This document shows, piece by piece, positions 26,929 to 38,242 of a stretch of DNA of 64,000 nucleotides. The stretch spans positions 1,488,001 to 1,552,000 of the forward strand of contig LT629302.1 of assembly GCA_900104375.1 (NCBI GenBank). Reading direction: 5' to 3'. Numbering within the stretch: the stretch's first letter is position 1; the number at the start of each line of letters is the position of its first letter. This DNA is from Flavobacteriaceae bacterium MAR_2010_188. GTDB lineage: Bacteria; Bacteroidota; Bacteroidia; Flavobacteriales; Flavobacteriaceae. The translations under genes and the position numbers were made by a program. The notes below the pieces were generated by a model. The model saw only the letters and a list, made by a program, of their open reading frames with translations, made no database searches and was not told the DNA's origin.

Positions 26929-28581
26929 TTAATTCAATAATTCCTTAGCGTGAGCAATAGCCGAATTAGATAATTTTGAGCCTCCCAACATCTCGGCAAT
27001 TTCAACGATTCGTTCATCATTATCTAATTTCTTCAGATAGGTGTTAGTGCTTTCATCAACCACCTTTTTGTAAACCTTGTAATGAAAATCGCCTTTTGCC
27101 GCAATTTGCGGTAGATGCGTAATACTAAACACCTGCATGGTCTTGCTCATATCTTGCATGATATTCGCCATCTTTTTTGAAATCTCTCCAGATACCCCAG
27201 TGTCTATCTCATCTAACATGATGGTCGGTAAATGGATGTATTTTGAAATGATAAATTTAATGGCCAACATAATCCTCGAAAGCTCACCTCCAGAAGCTGC
27301 TTTCTTAAGCTCATTAAAGTTTCCTCCTTTATTTGCCGAAAACAGAAAATCCAAATCGTCCATTCCATTTAGAAAAAATGATTCCGACTGCGAAACTTCA
27401 ATTTTAAAACGTGAATTTGGCATTCCCAACTTTTCAAGAATTTCATCGAGCTTACTCGTTAATTCTGGAATTATTTGTTCTCTGCGTTTATGGATTTCGG
27501 TTGCTTTTTCAATCAATTTCATCTTTTCGCCTTCGATGTGTTTTAAGAGCGAATTGATCTTAGAATCCATATCGTCAGAATCTGAAACCTTGGTATCTAA
27601 TTCTTCCCGAATCCTTATAAGCTCAACCATGTCGTCCACTTGATGCTTATGAAACAGATTATTTATGATTGCTAGCTGAGAGTTGATGACTTCTAATCGG
27701 TTGGGATCCATTTCAAGATTGCCCTGAAATTCTTCAAGTTCTGCCTGAATATCATCTACTTCAATCGAAACACTTTCTATGCGTTCGTAAATCTGCTGAT
27801 AATCTTTCTTGAAACTTGCAATTTTCGCAAGTTGTTGTTTAATCTCCTTGATGCTATGAGTGACGCCAATTTCATCATCATTTATGATTTGGTAAGCACT
27901 TCCCAAACGTTCCTGAATCATTTCGACATTAGAGAGTGTTTCCATCTCTTCTTCAAGTTCAGCAACATTCAAATATTCTAATTTCGCTTCTAATAATTCG
28001 TTCAACAAAAAAGAATTATAATCGTACTCTTTAATCAACTCTGAACGTTTATTCTGAAGGCTTTCAAGGTCTTTTCGCAATTTTCTATAACCTTCTAAAT
28101 TTTCGGCATAAGACGATAACAAATCCTTGTTATTCGCCAGCGCATCCAATAATTGAAACTGAAAATCATCATTGGTCAACTCCAATGTTTGGTGTTGCGA
28201 GTGAATATCTAGAAGTTTAGAACCTAATTCTTGAAGCACTTGCAGCGTAACCGGCGTATCGTTAATGAATGCCCTTGATTTCCCGGACGGAAGAATTTCC
28301 CTCCTAAGAATCGTGTTCTTTTCAAAGTCTAAATCATTTTCTTCAAAAATATCTTCAAGTTGATAATTAGAAATTTCAAAAACACCTTCTATAATACATT
28401 TCTTGGTAGAATCCTTGATGGCGCTAAGGTCTGCCCTCTTTCCAAGAACTAGCGAAAGACCACCGAGCAATATTGATTTACCGGCTCCGGTTTCCCCTGT
28501 GATGATGCTTAGACCTTTGTTAAATGACATATTTAAGTCATCTATCAAGGCGTAATTCTTAATTGATAATGAGGTTAACAA
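26929..28581 (-). CDS. recN: DNA repair protein RecN
   Basis: SMC-like ATPase that acts early in double-strand-break repair. The 550 residues contain Walker A GETGAGKS (29-36), two long coiled-coil arms (about 155-375) around a short central region, the ABC signature ASGGELSRIMLAIK, and Walker B TIMLDEIDTGVSG. The start is TTG at 28581; MLTSLSIKNYALI matches the family N-terminus and no ATG is nearby. It is separated from the PorD-like gene by 66 bases on the same strand and may be the end of the bamD operon. Confidence 0.95.
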   Translation of the reverse strand: MLTSLSIKNYALIDDLNMSFNKGLSIITGETGAGKSILLGGLSLVLGKRADLSAIKDSTKKCIIEGVFEISNYQLEDIFEENDLDFEKNTILRREILPSGKSRAFINDTPVTLQVLQELGSKLLDIHSQHQTLELTNDDFQFQLLDALANNKDLLSSYAENLEGYRKLRKDLESLQNKRSELIKEYDYNSFLLNELLEAKLEYLNVAELEEEMETLSNVEMIQERLGSAYQIINDDEIGVTHSIKEIKQQLAKIASFKKDYQQIYERIESVSIEVDDIQAELEEFQGNLEMDPNRLEVINSQLAIINNLFHKHQVDDMVELIRIREELDTKVSDSDDMDSKINSLLKHIEGEKMKLIEKATEIHKRREQIIPELTSKLDEILEKLGMPNSRFKIEVSQSESFFLNGMDDLDFLFSANKGGNFNELKKAASGGELSRIMLAIKFIISKYIHLPTIMLDEIDTGVSGEISKKMANIMQDMSKTMQVFSITHLPQIAAKGDFHYKVYKKVVDESTNTYLKKLDNDERIVEIAEMLGGSKLSNSAIAHAKELLN

Positions 28582-28647
28582 TAGCTGATTTTTGTAGGAT
28601 TATTTAGAAAGACTAAGTTAATCGATCTTCGAAAGAAAATGAAAATC

Positions 28648-29535
28648 CTAATAACTTATATTTCGCCATTTTGCGGCGTGCATCGGGGCAATTCTATTAA
28701 GACTGTCCAATACATTTGTAATATTTACGGAAGGTCCGTCAGAAAAGATTTGTTCAACCTCATCTGCTTTGGCATCAAAGAAAACACGTAGGATAAAGGA
28801 GTTTGGTCGGCGACTGTTCATTGTTCTTAAGTTCGCGATGGCATCTGCAATGACTTGTTTACCGGCTTTTGGGTCAGTACTCATCACGTCTAGACCGTTT
28901 CTATGATAATCGTATAGAACTTGTCGGTACTCTTTATAAGTTGTAGAAAGAATATTGTCGATCAAGGTATATCTAGTCTGTTGTCCATCTTCTGGCTTCC
29001 AACCTTGATAATTAGACTGTGCGGAATAGTTTAGTATTTCTTGGGCCTGCTTAAAATAGTCGTCCCCACCATTTGGCGCAAACGTTTCTGCATCTAGACC
29101 TAAAATCATATTAATGTGAAAGGTGATGACCGAAACTAGATTAGATTCAAATTGGTTTGGGTTGAAAATCAGATTTTGAAATTCGAGATATTGAAATGAA
29201 AAATCTCGATCATTAAAATTATAAACTGGCGTACTATAGGAAGATCCAAAGACCGGTCTAGAGGATTGAACTTGAATAGTCGCTTGAAAATTATCGCTAC
29301 TATAATCGGTAACGTTTATTACCATACTACATTCAATACGCTCTTGGTTTCTAAACTTTCTGTTTGTCCACTGGGTATTATTTACAAACTCTGTAATCTG
29401 TCTTTCTAAGGTTTTAAAAATCTGAACATTTTCATTCCCTGTGAGCTGGGCATTTACCACCACGTTGCAGTTTAACTCCTGTGAAAAAGTTAGACCGCTG
29501 AAACATATAAAGAAGCAAAGTAAAATCTTATGCAT
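28648..29535 (-). CDS. DUF4835 / PorD-like secreted protein
   Basis: A 295-residue protein with a signal peptide (MHKILLCFFICFSGLTFSQ). A TTG-started extension to 29547 is possible, but ATG 29535 gives a normal signal sequence and overlaps the coaBC stop by 8 bases. The mature part begins ELNCNVVVNAQLTGN and has the VYNFNDRDFSFQYLEFQ and NYQGWKPEDGQQTRY segments typical of DUF4835. As I recall, this family is annotated as type IX secretion system protein PorD in Bacteroidota. The gene order coaBC-porD-recN is common in Flavobacteriia. A role in type IX secretion is therefore family knowledge, not visible in the sequence. Confidence 0.85.
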   Translation of the reverse strand: MHKILLCFFICFSGLTFSQELNCNVVVNAQLTGNENVQIFKTLERQITEFVNNTQWTNRKFRNQERIECSMVINVTDYSSDNFQATIQVQSSRPVFGSSYSTPVYNFNDRDFSFQYLEFQNLIFNPNQFESNLVSVITFHINMILGLDAETFAPNGGDDYFKQAQEILNYSAQSNYQGWKPEDGQQTRYTLIDNILSTTYKEYRQVLYDYHRNGLDVMSTDPKAGKQVIADAIANLRTMNSRRPNSFILRVFFDAKADEVEQIFSDGPSVNITNVLDSLNRIAPMHAAKWRNISY

Positions 29536-30742
29536 AGTATTTTTCAATTAAAAGCTTAAACAAATCTGCTGCTACTTTAGACTTAGACTGCAGAGGGGTT
29601 TCTGTAATTTCTTCCAAGTTAGTTATAAATGTAACTTTATTAGTCGATGTACCAAAACCAGCACCAGTATCATTTAAAGAATTAAGAACGATTAAATCTA
29701 GATTTTTCTTTTTCAATTTTGCCTTGGCATTTGCTAATTCATTATCTGTTTCCAACGCAAAACCAACTAAAATTTGTTTAGATTTAATTTCACCTAAAGA
29801 TGCTAAAATATCCTTAGTTCTCGTGAGCTCTATATTCAACGTATTTCCATCCTTTTTTATTTTTGTAGTAGACACATTTTTTGGAGTGTAATCTGCCACC
29901 GCTGCTGACAGAATGGCAATATCAGTTAAAGCGAAATGCTGATGAACAGCTTGGTACATATCCTCAGCGTTTACAACCTTTGTAAGCTTTATTAAATTGT
30001 GATTTACTTCTAAATGAGTTGGGCCAGTTATTAATTGTACCGTTGCTCCAAGATTTGCGGCCGCTTTGGCAATTTCAAAACCCATCTTACCGCTGCTATG
30101 GTTACCAATAAATCTAACAGGGTCAATTGATTCGTAAGTTGGTCCAGCAGTAACTAAAACCGTTTTTCCTTTCAAAGGAAGAGAATCTAAAATCTGATTT
30201 TCTACAAAACTTACGATTTCTTCAGGCTCGGCCATTCTGCCCTCGCCTTCCAATCCACTCGCAAGTTCTCCTGAATTAGCAGGAATCATGATGTTCCCAA
30301 ATTCCTTCAATTTTTCAAAAGAATTCTTTGTAGACGGATGTTTGTACATATCCAAGTCCATAGCAGGCGCAAAATATACCGGACATTTAGCAGAAAGATA
30401 GGTGGCCATCAACAAATTATCGCAAACGCCATTGGTCATTTTTGACATGGTATTGGCAGTTGCCGGGGCGATAACGAATAAATCGGCCCATAGACCTAAC
30501 TCAACATGGTTGTTCCAAGTTGGGTTTTGCTGGTCGTCTAATTCGGTGAATTCGGAATAAACAGGATTTTTTGAAAGTGTCGAAAGAGTAAGTGGGGTGA
30601 CAAAATCCTTAGAAGCAGGCGTCATGATAACTTTAACATGAGCGCCTGCCTTTATGAGTAATCTAACCAAGAATGCTGATTTATAAGCAGCAATACCTGC
30701 GGTAATACCTAACAGAACATTTTTGCCGCTAAGAACAGACAT
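29528..30742 (-). CDS. coaBC: Bifunctional phosphopantothenoylcysteine decarboxylase / ligase
   Basis: Catalyses two steps of coenzyme A synthesis. The N-terminal FMN-dependent CoaC domain (about 1-185) has VLLGITAGIAAYK, the catalytic His in NNHVELGLWADL, FVIAPATANT and PAMDLDMY. The substrate flap reads GELASGLEGEGRM, with Ser where E. coli has the active Cys of an ACG motif. The C-terminal CoaB ligase domain (about 190-404) has VLVTAGPTYESIDPVRFIGNHSSGKMG and the IKKDGN Lys. 404 residues, full length. Lies 8 bases after rpoZ in the bamD-rpoZ-coaBC operon. Confidence 0.96.
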   Translation of the reverse strand: MSVLSGKNVLLGITAGIAAYKSAFLVRLLIKAGAHVKVIMTPASKDFVTPLTLSTLSKNPVYSEFTELDDQQNPTWNNHVELGLWADLFVIAPATANTMSKMTNGVCDNLLMATYLSAKCPVYFAPAMDLDMYKHPSTKNSFEKLKEFGNIMIPANSGELASGLEGEGRMAEPEEIVSFVENQILDSLPLKGKTVLVTAGPTYESIDPVRFIGNHSSGKMGFEIAKAAANLGATVQLITGPTHLEVNHNLIKLTKVVNAEDMYQAVHQHFALTDIAILSAAVADYTPKNVSTTKIKKDGNTLNIELTRTKDILASLGEIKSKQILVGFALETDNELANAKAKLKKKNLDLIVLNSLNDTGAGFGTSTNKVTFITNLEEITETPLQSKSKVAADLFKLLIEKYYA

Positions 30743-30750
30743 TTTAAATA

Positions 30751-31080
30751 TTATTCTTGAGAATCTTCGTCTGTGGTGCGATAATAAATTTTGTTATCTA
30801 ACCATTCTTGAACTGCAAGAGCATGTGGCTTAGGAAGTTTTTCGTAGAACTTAGAAACTTCTATTTGTTCTTTGTTCTCAAAGATTTCTTCCAAACTGTC
30901 GTTGTAAGTTGCAAATTCTTCAAGCTTGTCTACCAATTCTCTGCGGATATCCGTGTTGATTTGTTCTGCTCTCTTTGCAATAACAGAAATAGCTTCGTAA
31001 ATGTTATTTGTTGACTCGTCGATAATATTTCTATCGTAAGTCAAGGTTGAAACAGGTGCATCGGTTTTCTTAAGATCCAT
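30751..31080 (-). CDS. rpoZ: RNA polymerase omega subunit (Bacteroidota type)
   Basis: A 109-residue helical protein matching the long Bacteroidota form of the omega subunit, which helps assemble beta-prime into RNA polymerase. The segment STNNIYEAISVIAKRAEQIN (about 24-43) is the conserved core that wraps the beta-prime tail. The C-terminal half (SKFYEKLPKPHALAVQEWL) is a lineage-specific extension. Ten bases after bamD and 8 before coaBC, the standard gene order in this group, which adds support for a short protein. Confidence 0.88.
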   Translation of the reverse strand: MDLKKTDAPVSTLTYDRNIIDESTNNIYEAISVIAKRAEQINTDIRRELVDKLEEFATYNDSLEEIFENKEQIEVSKFYEKLPKPHALAVQEWLDNKIYYRTTDEDSQE

Positions 31081-31090
31081 TTTATATCTA

Positions 31091-31906
31091 TTAACTTTTA
31101 GTATTGTATTTGGCCAGTTCAGTATCTATATCTTGATTCATCTCATTAGCTTGTTCAAGATATTCTGAGGCCGGGTAATATTTTATCAGTGTATCGTAGT
31201 ATCCTTTAGCATCTTTAAGCCTTTGGACTTTTCTACTTTCTATACTGTTTATGGCTAAATTATGAGCCGAGTCTAATCTGTAATACATCGCAGCTTCTCT
31301 AAAGCTAGATGCAGGATATTCAAACAAGAAATTATCGAATGACTTAATTGCAGCTTCATAATCTTCTGAATCGTAATAAGCCGTCTTATTATAAAGCTTA
31401 GCGATTTCGAATGCTTTCTTTTCTAATTTATAATCTAGTTCAGCAACTAATTTATTGGCTTCTTCTAGATATTCTGACTCGGGATATTTATTGACAAAAA
31501 GTTGAAGTTTTTCTAACGCTTCCTTGGTATCTTGTTGTTCCTTACTAAAAATTGGAGACAACATATAAAAGCTTTTTGCTCCTAAGAAGGCACTTTCTTC
31601 AGCCTTATCGCTAGTGGGATATGCATCTTCAAATCTTTCAAATTGATAACCAGAAAGATGATAATCCTTCATGTTATAATAAGATTTTGCATACATGTAC
31701 ATCAATCTTTCAGCTTGGGGTTTCCCTCTGTAAACAGGAACCAACTGAGCAAATAGTCTATTTGCCTTGTTCCATTTTTCGTCATTAAAGTATTGTTCTG
31801 CAAGTTTATACTTTTCTGTGGTGTCTTCAGATTTTAAAGCTTTCTGAAATTCACTACAAGAAGTAAAAGCAACAAGAGAAATAAGGATGATAAAAAATTT
31901 CTTCAT
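31091..31906 (-). CDS. bamD: Outer-membrane assembly lipoprotein BamD
   Basis: Lipoprotein of the BAM complex that inserts beta-barrels in the outer membrane. 271 residues. Signal peptide and lipobox FTSC (Cys17) are followed by TPR-like helical repeats (YKLAEQYFNDEKWNKANRLFAQLVPVY; DYHLSGYQFERFEDAYPTSDKAEESAFL; DYEAAIKSFDNFLFEYPASSFREAAMY), with the P-x-S/T-x-x-R/E signature at repeat ends. It is the first gene of an operon with rpoZ, coaBC, the PorD-like gene and possibly recN, and a promoter lies upstream. Confidence 0.93.
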   Translation of the reverse strand: MKKFFIILISLVAFTSCSEFQKALKSEDTTEKYKLAEQYFNDEKWNKANRLFAQLVPVYRGKPQAERLMYMYAKSYYNMKDYHLSGYQFERFEDAYPTSDKAEESAFLGAKSFYMLSPIFSKEQQDTKEALEKLQLFVNKYPESEYLEEANKLVAELDYKLEKKAFEIAKLYNKTAYYDSEDYEAAIKSFDNFLFEYPASSFREAAMYYRLDSAHNLAINSIESRKVQRLKDAKGYYDTLIKYYPASEYLEQANEMNQDIDTELAKYNTKS

Positions 31907-31980
31907 TTAACGAATTAAGTTATGATCGTTGATACATCGGCTTTGATAACCAGCTCTTTTGTACACAAAAAACCAAGTTG

Positions 31981-31988
31981 CAAAGGTA
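31981..31988 (-). promoter_or_regulatory. Promoter -7 element of the bamD operon
   Basis: Reads TACCTTTG followed by C on the - strand, an exact consensus match. A TTG lies 24 bases upstream (about 32013-32015), just outside usual spacing. Leader of about 70 bases before bamD. The rest of the 177-base bamD-dapA gap shows no further feature. Confidence 0.6.
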
Positions 31989-32083
31989 CAATATTTCAAC
32001 GTATAATAAAAACAATTATTACCTGCGAAAATATACATTGAAATTTAGGCAGCGGTTGCTTTGGCGAAATTTTAACTTGTAGA

Positions 32084-32965
32084 TTAATATCCTAGACTGC
32101 CTAGTGCAGCTTTAATTGAATTTTTTAAATCATCTGTAGCAGGAACCAACGGCAAACGCACACTATCCCTACAATGTCCTAAGATATTTAAAACAGCTTT
32201 GATTCCGGCCGGATTGTTCTCCTTAAAAATTAGAGAGGTTATATCCATTAATTGGAAATGAATCTTATAGGCTTCTTTAGCTTTTCCTTCTAGACCTAGT
32301 TTTATCATCTTACAGAATTCTTTAGGTACGGCCTGTCCTATAACCGAAATAACCCCAGCTCCGCCAGCTAACACAACACCCAGGGCTAAATCGTCGTCTC
32401 CCGAAATCACTAAAAAATCGTCTGTTTTGTCTTTTATTAAGGTTAAATATTGAGCAGTATTGTTCCCAGCTTCCTTGACTGCGATAATATTATCAAAATC
32501 ATTTGCCAAACGAAGAGTTGTCGCAGGTAGCATATTAGAAGATGTTCTCCCAGGAACGTTGTATAAAATAACCGGTACCGGAGAAACCTCAGCGATGGCT
32601 TTAAAATGTTGGTAAATTCCTTCTTGGGTTGGCTTACTATAATATGGAGAAACCGAAAGTATGGCATTAATACCGGAAAAATCAGTTCTAGAAATTTCTT
32701 TTTTAATTTCTTCGGTATTGTTTCCGCCAATACCCAGAACTAAAGGAAGCCTGCCGTCATTCGTCTTTTTTATGGTGGCTATTATTTCTTTCTTTTCTTG
32801 TTTGGTAATGGTTACGCTCTCGCCAGTGGTGCCGCTAATAACTAAATAGTCCAAACCATTTTCTATGTTATACTCTACGATTTTCTCTAAAGCTTTATGG
32901 TCTACGGTCAGGTCTTCCATAAATGGGGTGATAATGGCAATACCAGTACCTAAAAATTTTGTCAT
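32084..32965 (-). CDS. dapA: 4-hydroxy-tetrahydrodipicolinate synthase
   Basis: Condenses pyruvate with aspartate semialdehyde, the committed step to diaminopimelate and lysine. A 293-residue TIM barrel with SGTTGES (Thr46/47, Thr being part of the proton relay), Tyr135 in ILYNVPGRT and Schiff-base Lys164 in IIAVKEAG. Its ATG overlaps the stop of the DUF6913-like gene by one base (TAATG), so translation is coupled. dapF lies 18 kb away in the same window. Confidence 0.96.
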   Translation of the reverse strand: MTKFLGTGIAIITPFMEDLTVDHKALEKIVEYNIENGLDYLVISGTTGESVTITKQEKKEIIATIKKTNDGRLPLVLGIGGNNTEEIKKEISRTDFSGINAILSVSPYYSKPTQEGIYQHFKAIAEVSPVPVILYNVPGRTSSNMLPATTLRLANDFDNIIAVKEAGNNTAQYLTLIKDKTDDFLVISGDDDLALGVVLAGGAGVISVIGQAVPKEFCKMIKLGLEGKAKEAYKIHFQLMDITSLIFKENNPAGIKAVLNILGHCRDSVRLPLVPATDDLKNSIKAALGSLGY

Positions 32966-33483
32966 TATATTTTGTTTAATACGTTTAGATATTTTTTCAA
33001 TTCTACGGCGAATATATTAAAATCCTTTGGCGCAACGTCGATTATTAAATCGTACATCCGCTGGTCGTAATCTGCAATACCAACTTTAAAATTTGCCCGA
33101 GACTGAGCTGTCATATTATTCAACTCAAGAATGTCTGATTTGTAATAGGAAATCAAAAGATCAAATTCACTGTCTACAAACTCTTGAAGCTCCTGTCGAT
33201 TCAACTTACCCTTCCACCCAAAATCCTTTGCATTAAAAAAAGTATCCCAAAGCTGTTCGTTGTCCCTATCCAATTCAGAATAAGCAACAATTTTTACTCT
33301 ATTATCCCGTATGTCGATGGAGGTGAAAAAAACTCTAAAAGCTTCAAAGTCAGCAAATTCATCGAGATAAAGAATAACACCAACGGATTTTATCTTTTTT
33401 CTACTAACCGCGGCAGTCCTAGCTTTTAAAAGCCTTTCAACAAACTTCTGATTTGATTTTATTTTAAATGACTTTAAAATCAT
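32965..33483 (-). CDS. DUF6913-like conserved protein
   Basis: A 172-residue cytosolic protein without signal or membrane segments. The pattern [18 protein letters not shown] followed by [11 protein letters not shown] and [20 protein letters not shown] resembles the DUF6913 family of Flavobacteriia; function unknown. First gene of a two-gene unit with dapA, the pair overlapping by one base. A TACATTTG promoter element and a large perfect palindrome lie just upstream in the 68-base divergent region shared with the nucleotidase genes, suggesting regulated expression. Confidence 0.72.
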   Translation of the reverse strand: MILKSFKIKSNQKFVERLLKARTAAVSRKKIKSVGVILYLDEFADFEAFRVFFTSIDIRDNRVKIVAYSELDRDNEQLWDTFFNAKDFGWKGKLNRQELQEFVDSEFDLLISYYKSDILELNNMTAQSRANFKVGIADYDQRMYDLIIDVAPKDFNIFAVELKKYLNVLNKI

Positions 33484-33501
33484 CTATCTTTATCCTTTGT
33501 A

Positions 33502-33527
33502 CAAATGTAGTAAATGTCACTACATTT
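33502..33527. promoter_or_regulatory. Palindromic operator candidate over the DUF6913-dapA promoter
   Basis: AAATGTAGT (33503-33511) and ACTACATTT (33519-33527) form a perfect 9-bp inverted repeat with a 7-base spacer (AAATGTC). The left arm overlaps CAAATGTA (33502-33509), which reads TACATTTG, a -7 element, on the - strand. On the + strand a looser TATCC-TTTG string precedes it. A dimeric repressor here could control both divergent units. No regulator gene is adjacent. Confidence 0.55.
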
Positions 33528-33551
33528 AATTCTAATTTCCTTCCTTATAAG

Positions 33552-34313
33552 ATGATTTTGAAAAGGCTTCTAGCGATTTGTTTTTTGGTAATTCTTAATT
33601 CCTGCAATCAGAAAAATTACGTCGATAAAATTGAAGGGAAACAAATTTCGATTTCCGATAGTTTAAAATCTGATCAACAAATTGAAGCGTTTATCGCTCC
33701 TTACCGCGAAAATATAGAGAAGGATTTAGATAGTGTTATTGCATATTCTGCAAATACGTATTCAAAATCCGACGGCGACCTTAATACTGCCATCGGTAAT
33801 CTTATGGCCGATATCGTCTACGAACAAGCTAACCCCATCTTTAATACTAGAACAGGAAAAGATATTGATTTTGTGCTTTTAAATAATGGAGGGATACGGT
33901 CTATATTGTCTAAAGGACCCGTTACAAAACGGACCGCTTATGAAATGATGCCTTTTGAAAACGCCATCGTTGTAGCAGAACTTCCAGGAGCTCAGGTAAT
34001 GGAATTGGTAGAATATCTTCGTAGTGAAAAACGAGCGCATCCTATTTCTAGGCTTCAAATTATTATGGATCAAAATGAAGATGTGGTATTTTCTGGTATT
34101 AAGGGAAAAGAGCTAGATTTTAATAAGAATTACTTCGTCGCAACAAACGATTATCTCTTTAATGGCGGCGACCATATGGATTTCTTCAAAAAAAATAAAA
34201 ACGTATATGTTTTAGATTATAAAATCAGGAATGCACTAATCGATTATTTTGTAAAGGTCGATACATTAAATCCGAAGATTGACGACCGTTTTATTATAAA
34301 GAACAACAAATGA
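33552..34313 (+). CDS. 5'-nucleotidase C-terminal domain lipoprotein
   Basis: A 253-residue lipoprotein (MILKRLLAICFLVILNSC, Cys18) made only of the 5'-nucleotidase C-terminal domain. Family segments are NLMADIVYEQAN, FVLLNNGGIRS, GPVTKRTAYEMMPFEN and NDYLFNGGDHMDFF, which in UshA-type enzymes bind the nucleoside base and ribose. The longest frame starts at 33468, but that extension runs through the operator/promoter region and lacks signal character, so ATG 33552 is chosen. The catalytic metallophosphatase domain is encoded by the next gene, overlapping by four bases. The two should form one enzyme in the envelope. Confidence 0.88.
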   Translation: MILKRLLAICFLVILNSCNQKNYVDKIEGKQISISDSLKSDQQIEAFIAPYRENIEKDLDSVIAYSANTYSKSDGDLNTAIGNLMADIVYEQANPIFNTRTGKDIDFVLLNNGGIRSILSKGPVTKRTAYEMMPFENAIVVAELPGAQVMELVEYLRSEKRAHPISRLQIIMDQNEDVVFSGIKGKELDFNKNYFVATNDYLFNGGDHMDFFKKNKNVYVLDYKIRNALIDYFVKVDTLNPKIDDRFIIKNNK

Positions 34314-35221
34314 AAAGAAGAGAGTTTATTCAGAATTCGTTAGCAGCCACAACATTTGCAACAGTTGGCGGGATAGGTCTACAATCATTTTCTAGCAGTT
34401 CTAAACATATTACCATATTACATACTAATGATGTTCATAGTCATGTCGATCCTTTCGGGCCTGAAGATGGGAGAAATGCCAATCAAGGGGGTGTTGCACG
34501 TCGCGCAAAGCTTATAGAATCCATCCGGGGAGAAAATCCAAATACACTGTTATTGGATGCGGGGGATATTTTTCAAGGGACACCTTACTTTAATTATTAC
34601 GGTGGAGAACTTGAGTTTAAATTGATGAGTATGCTTAAGTATGATTTAGCAACCATCGGAAACCACGATTTTGATAATGGGATAGATGGTATGTATGCTC
34701 AATTGCCATATGCAGATTTTGGCTTTGTATCTGCCAACTACGATTTTTCTAATACGGTTATGGATGGCCACGTTAAACCTTATAAAATTTTAGAGAAAGC
34801 AGGGATAAAAATTGGTGTTTTCGGTCTAGGAATAGAACTTGATGGATTGGTCGACAAAAAAATGTATAAGGAAACCAAATACTTAGACCCGATCGAAATA
34901 ACCCAGGATATGACCAGAATTCTTAAAGTGGATAAAGGTTGTGATTTAATAATTGGTCTTTCGCACATCGGCTATTTCTACGGCGATGAATCCAATAAAA
35001 TAAGCGACTTATCCCTAGCAAAACAGACGAAGGACATCGACCTTATCATTGGAGGCCATACCCACTCCTTTCTTAAAAAGCCTACTATCGTTAAGAATAT
35101 TGAGGGCAAAAACATGCTGGTGAATCAAGTTGGCTGTTACGGACTTAATCTAGGGAGAATAGATTTTTATTTAGATGGAGATAAGAATAAAAAATCTAAC
35201 GGCACTTCAATAATAGTATAA
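34310..35221 (+). CDS. Metallophosphatase half of a split 5'-nucleotidase
   Basis: A 303-residue calcineurin-like phosphoesterase with a twin-arginine-type leader (MKRREFIQNSLAATTF). All metal-binding motifs are present: HTNDVHSHVDPF, DAGDIFQGTPYF, TIGNHDFDNG, GLSHIG and GGHTHSF. The C-terminal nucleoside-binding domain normally fused to it is missing and is supplied by the preceding overlapping gene. It probably hydrolyses periplasmic nucleotides for phosphate and nucleoside recovery. The reversed order of the two halves relative to fused UshA is notable. Confidence 0.92.
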   Translation: MKRREFIQNSLAATTFATVGGIGLQSFSSSSKHITILHTNDVHSHVDPFGPEDGRNANQGGVARRAKLIESIRGENPNTLLLDAGDIFQGTPYFNYYGGELEFKLMSMLKYDLATIGNHDFDNGIDGMYAQLPYADFGFVSANYDFSNTVMDGHVKPYKILEKAGIKIGVFGLGIELDGLVDKKMYKETKYLDPIEITQDMTRILKVDKGCDLIIGLSHIGYFYGDESNKISDLSLAKQTKDIDLIIGGHTHSFLKKPTIVKNIEGKNMLVNQVGCYGLNLGRIDFYLDGDKNKKSNGTSIIV

Positions 35222-35238
35222 AAACTAATTCTATTCTT

Positions 35239-36000
35239 TCAATTTTCTTGAGGTTCTAATTCCTGAAAATCGCTACTGCTGTTATAATTTAGTTGATGTG
35301 TTTTATGGGTCAATCTTGCTTGAAGATAGAAGAACAGCAATGCAAAAATCAAGAAAGTAGAGCAAATAACATTCAAGAAGTTAAAATCATTAGCCACATA
35401 GAAATAAGCTAATTGAATTACTTCCGCAAACACAATAAAAATCGTTCCTATCAGCAAATTCATGGATTTTGTGTCGTCCCTATCAATATAATTAATTAAT
35501 GCTGCCGATAATAATATCATAATAACCGAATTGTAGGTAATCTCTAATGATAATTGGGTAAAAGTTAATTCACTCTCAGTCTCGGCTGTTCCCGAAACAA
35601 TCCATACAAAAAAGATATCCAGCACTACTAGAGTCGCAATATGTAGTGGGTAACGATTCAACATAGCTCTAACATTCATTGACCTAATTACTTGTACAAT
35701 TAAAAAGCTATATGATAGAATGGATAATAAATTACAGATATAATAGTTCCAATTAATCTCATCTTTTGCCGGCTTGGGCATGAATGCCGATGAAAAATTA
35801 ATGACTTCTGCTAGTGTAAAAAACACTAAAAACAAGAGGAAAAAAAGTCTTCGCTTTTTAACTACATGTAGATACAATATTGTAAGACCAATTAAGATTG
35901 CAGCTTTTACGCCAAAGGCATAAACCTTCATCTCTAGGAACTGAAGCATAATAAAGATTATGCTCAAAGCGACGAGCACTATTTTAAGTAGGCGTTTCAT
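35239..36000 (-). CDS. Multi-pass membrane protein of unknown function
   Basis: A 253-residue integral membrane protein with about eight hydrophobic segments (first at 5-22, others near 28-46, 50-68, 86-106, 120-137, 150-172, 180-200, 205-228) and a polar Gln/Ser-rich tail. No catalytic motif or family is recognised. A TATATTTG element 29 bases upstream (36029-36036, - strand) could be its promoter. It is convergent with the nucleotidase gene and follows ligA on the same strand after a 103-base gap; no functional link is evident. Confidence 0.7.
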   Translation of the reverse strand: MKRLLKIVLVALSIIFIMLQFLEMKVYAFGVKAAILIGLTILYLHVVKKRRLFFLLFLVFFTLAEVINFSSAFMPKPAKDEINWNYYICNLLSILSYSFLIVQVIRSMNVRAMLNRYPLHIATLVVLDIFFVWIVSGTAETESELTFTQLSLEITYNSVIMILLSAALINYIDRDDTKSMNLLIGTIFIVFAEVIQLAYFYVANDFNFLNVICSTFLIFALLFFYLQARLTHKTHQLNYNSSSDFQELEPQEN

Positions 36001-36028
36001 TTAGTTCTATTTTGGGGCATAGACAAGA

Positions 36029-36036
36029 CAAATATA
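36029..36036 (-). promoter_or_regulatory. Candidate promoter -7 element (TATATTTG)
   Basis: Exact TAnnTTTG match on the - strand, 28 bases before the ATG of the membrane-protein gene. No -33 TTG at standard spacing. Confidence 0.4.
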
Positions 36037-36103
36037 AAAAAATATTACAACTAAACGAATTTTTATGCTTTTTATCGATAAAAATTACAATAATTGTAAT
36101 CTC

Positions 36104-38098
<1,995 letters not shown>

Positions 38099-38242
38099 CT
38101 ATTTTCTAATTTGAATGTTTATCCGGTGGATTTCATCTGTAAAAATAAGAATTATGCTTTTGAAACCTTGTTGGATTCAACCACATAAATTTGAAGTTAT
38201 CCAACAAAATTATTCTTAGTTTTACTCTATACCATAACAAAA

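Noticed and set aside
33468-33551. Longer N-terminus for the 5'-nucleotidase C-terminal-domain gene
   Set aside because: It would translate through the palindrome and promoter region and would bury the lipoprotein signal.
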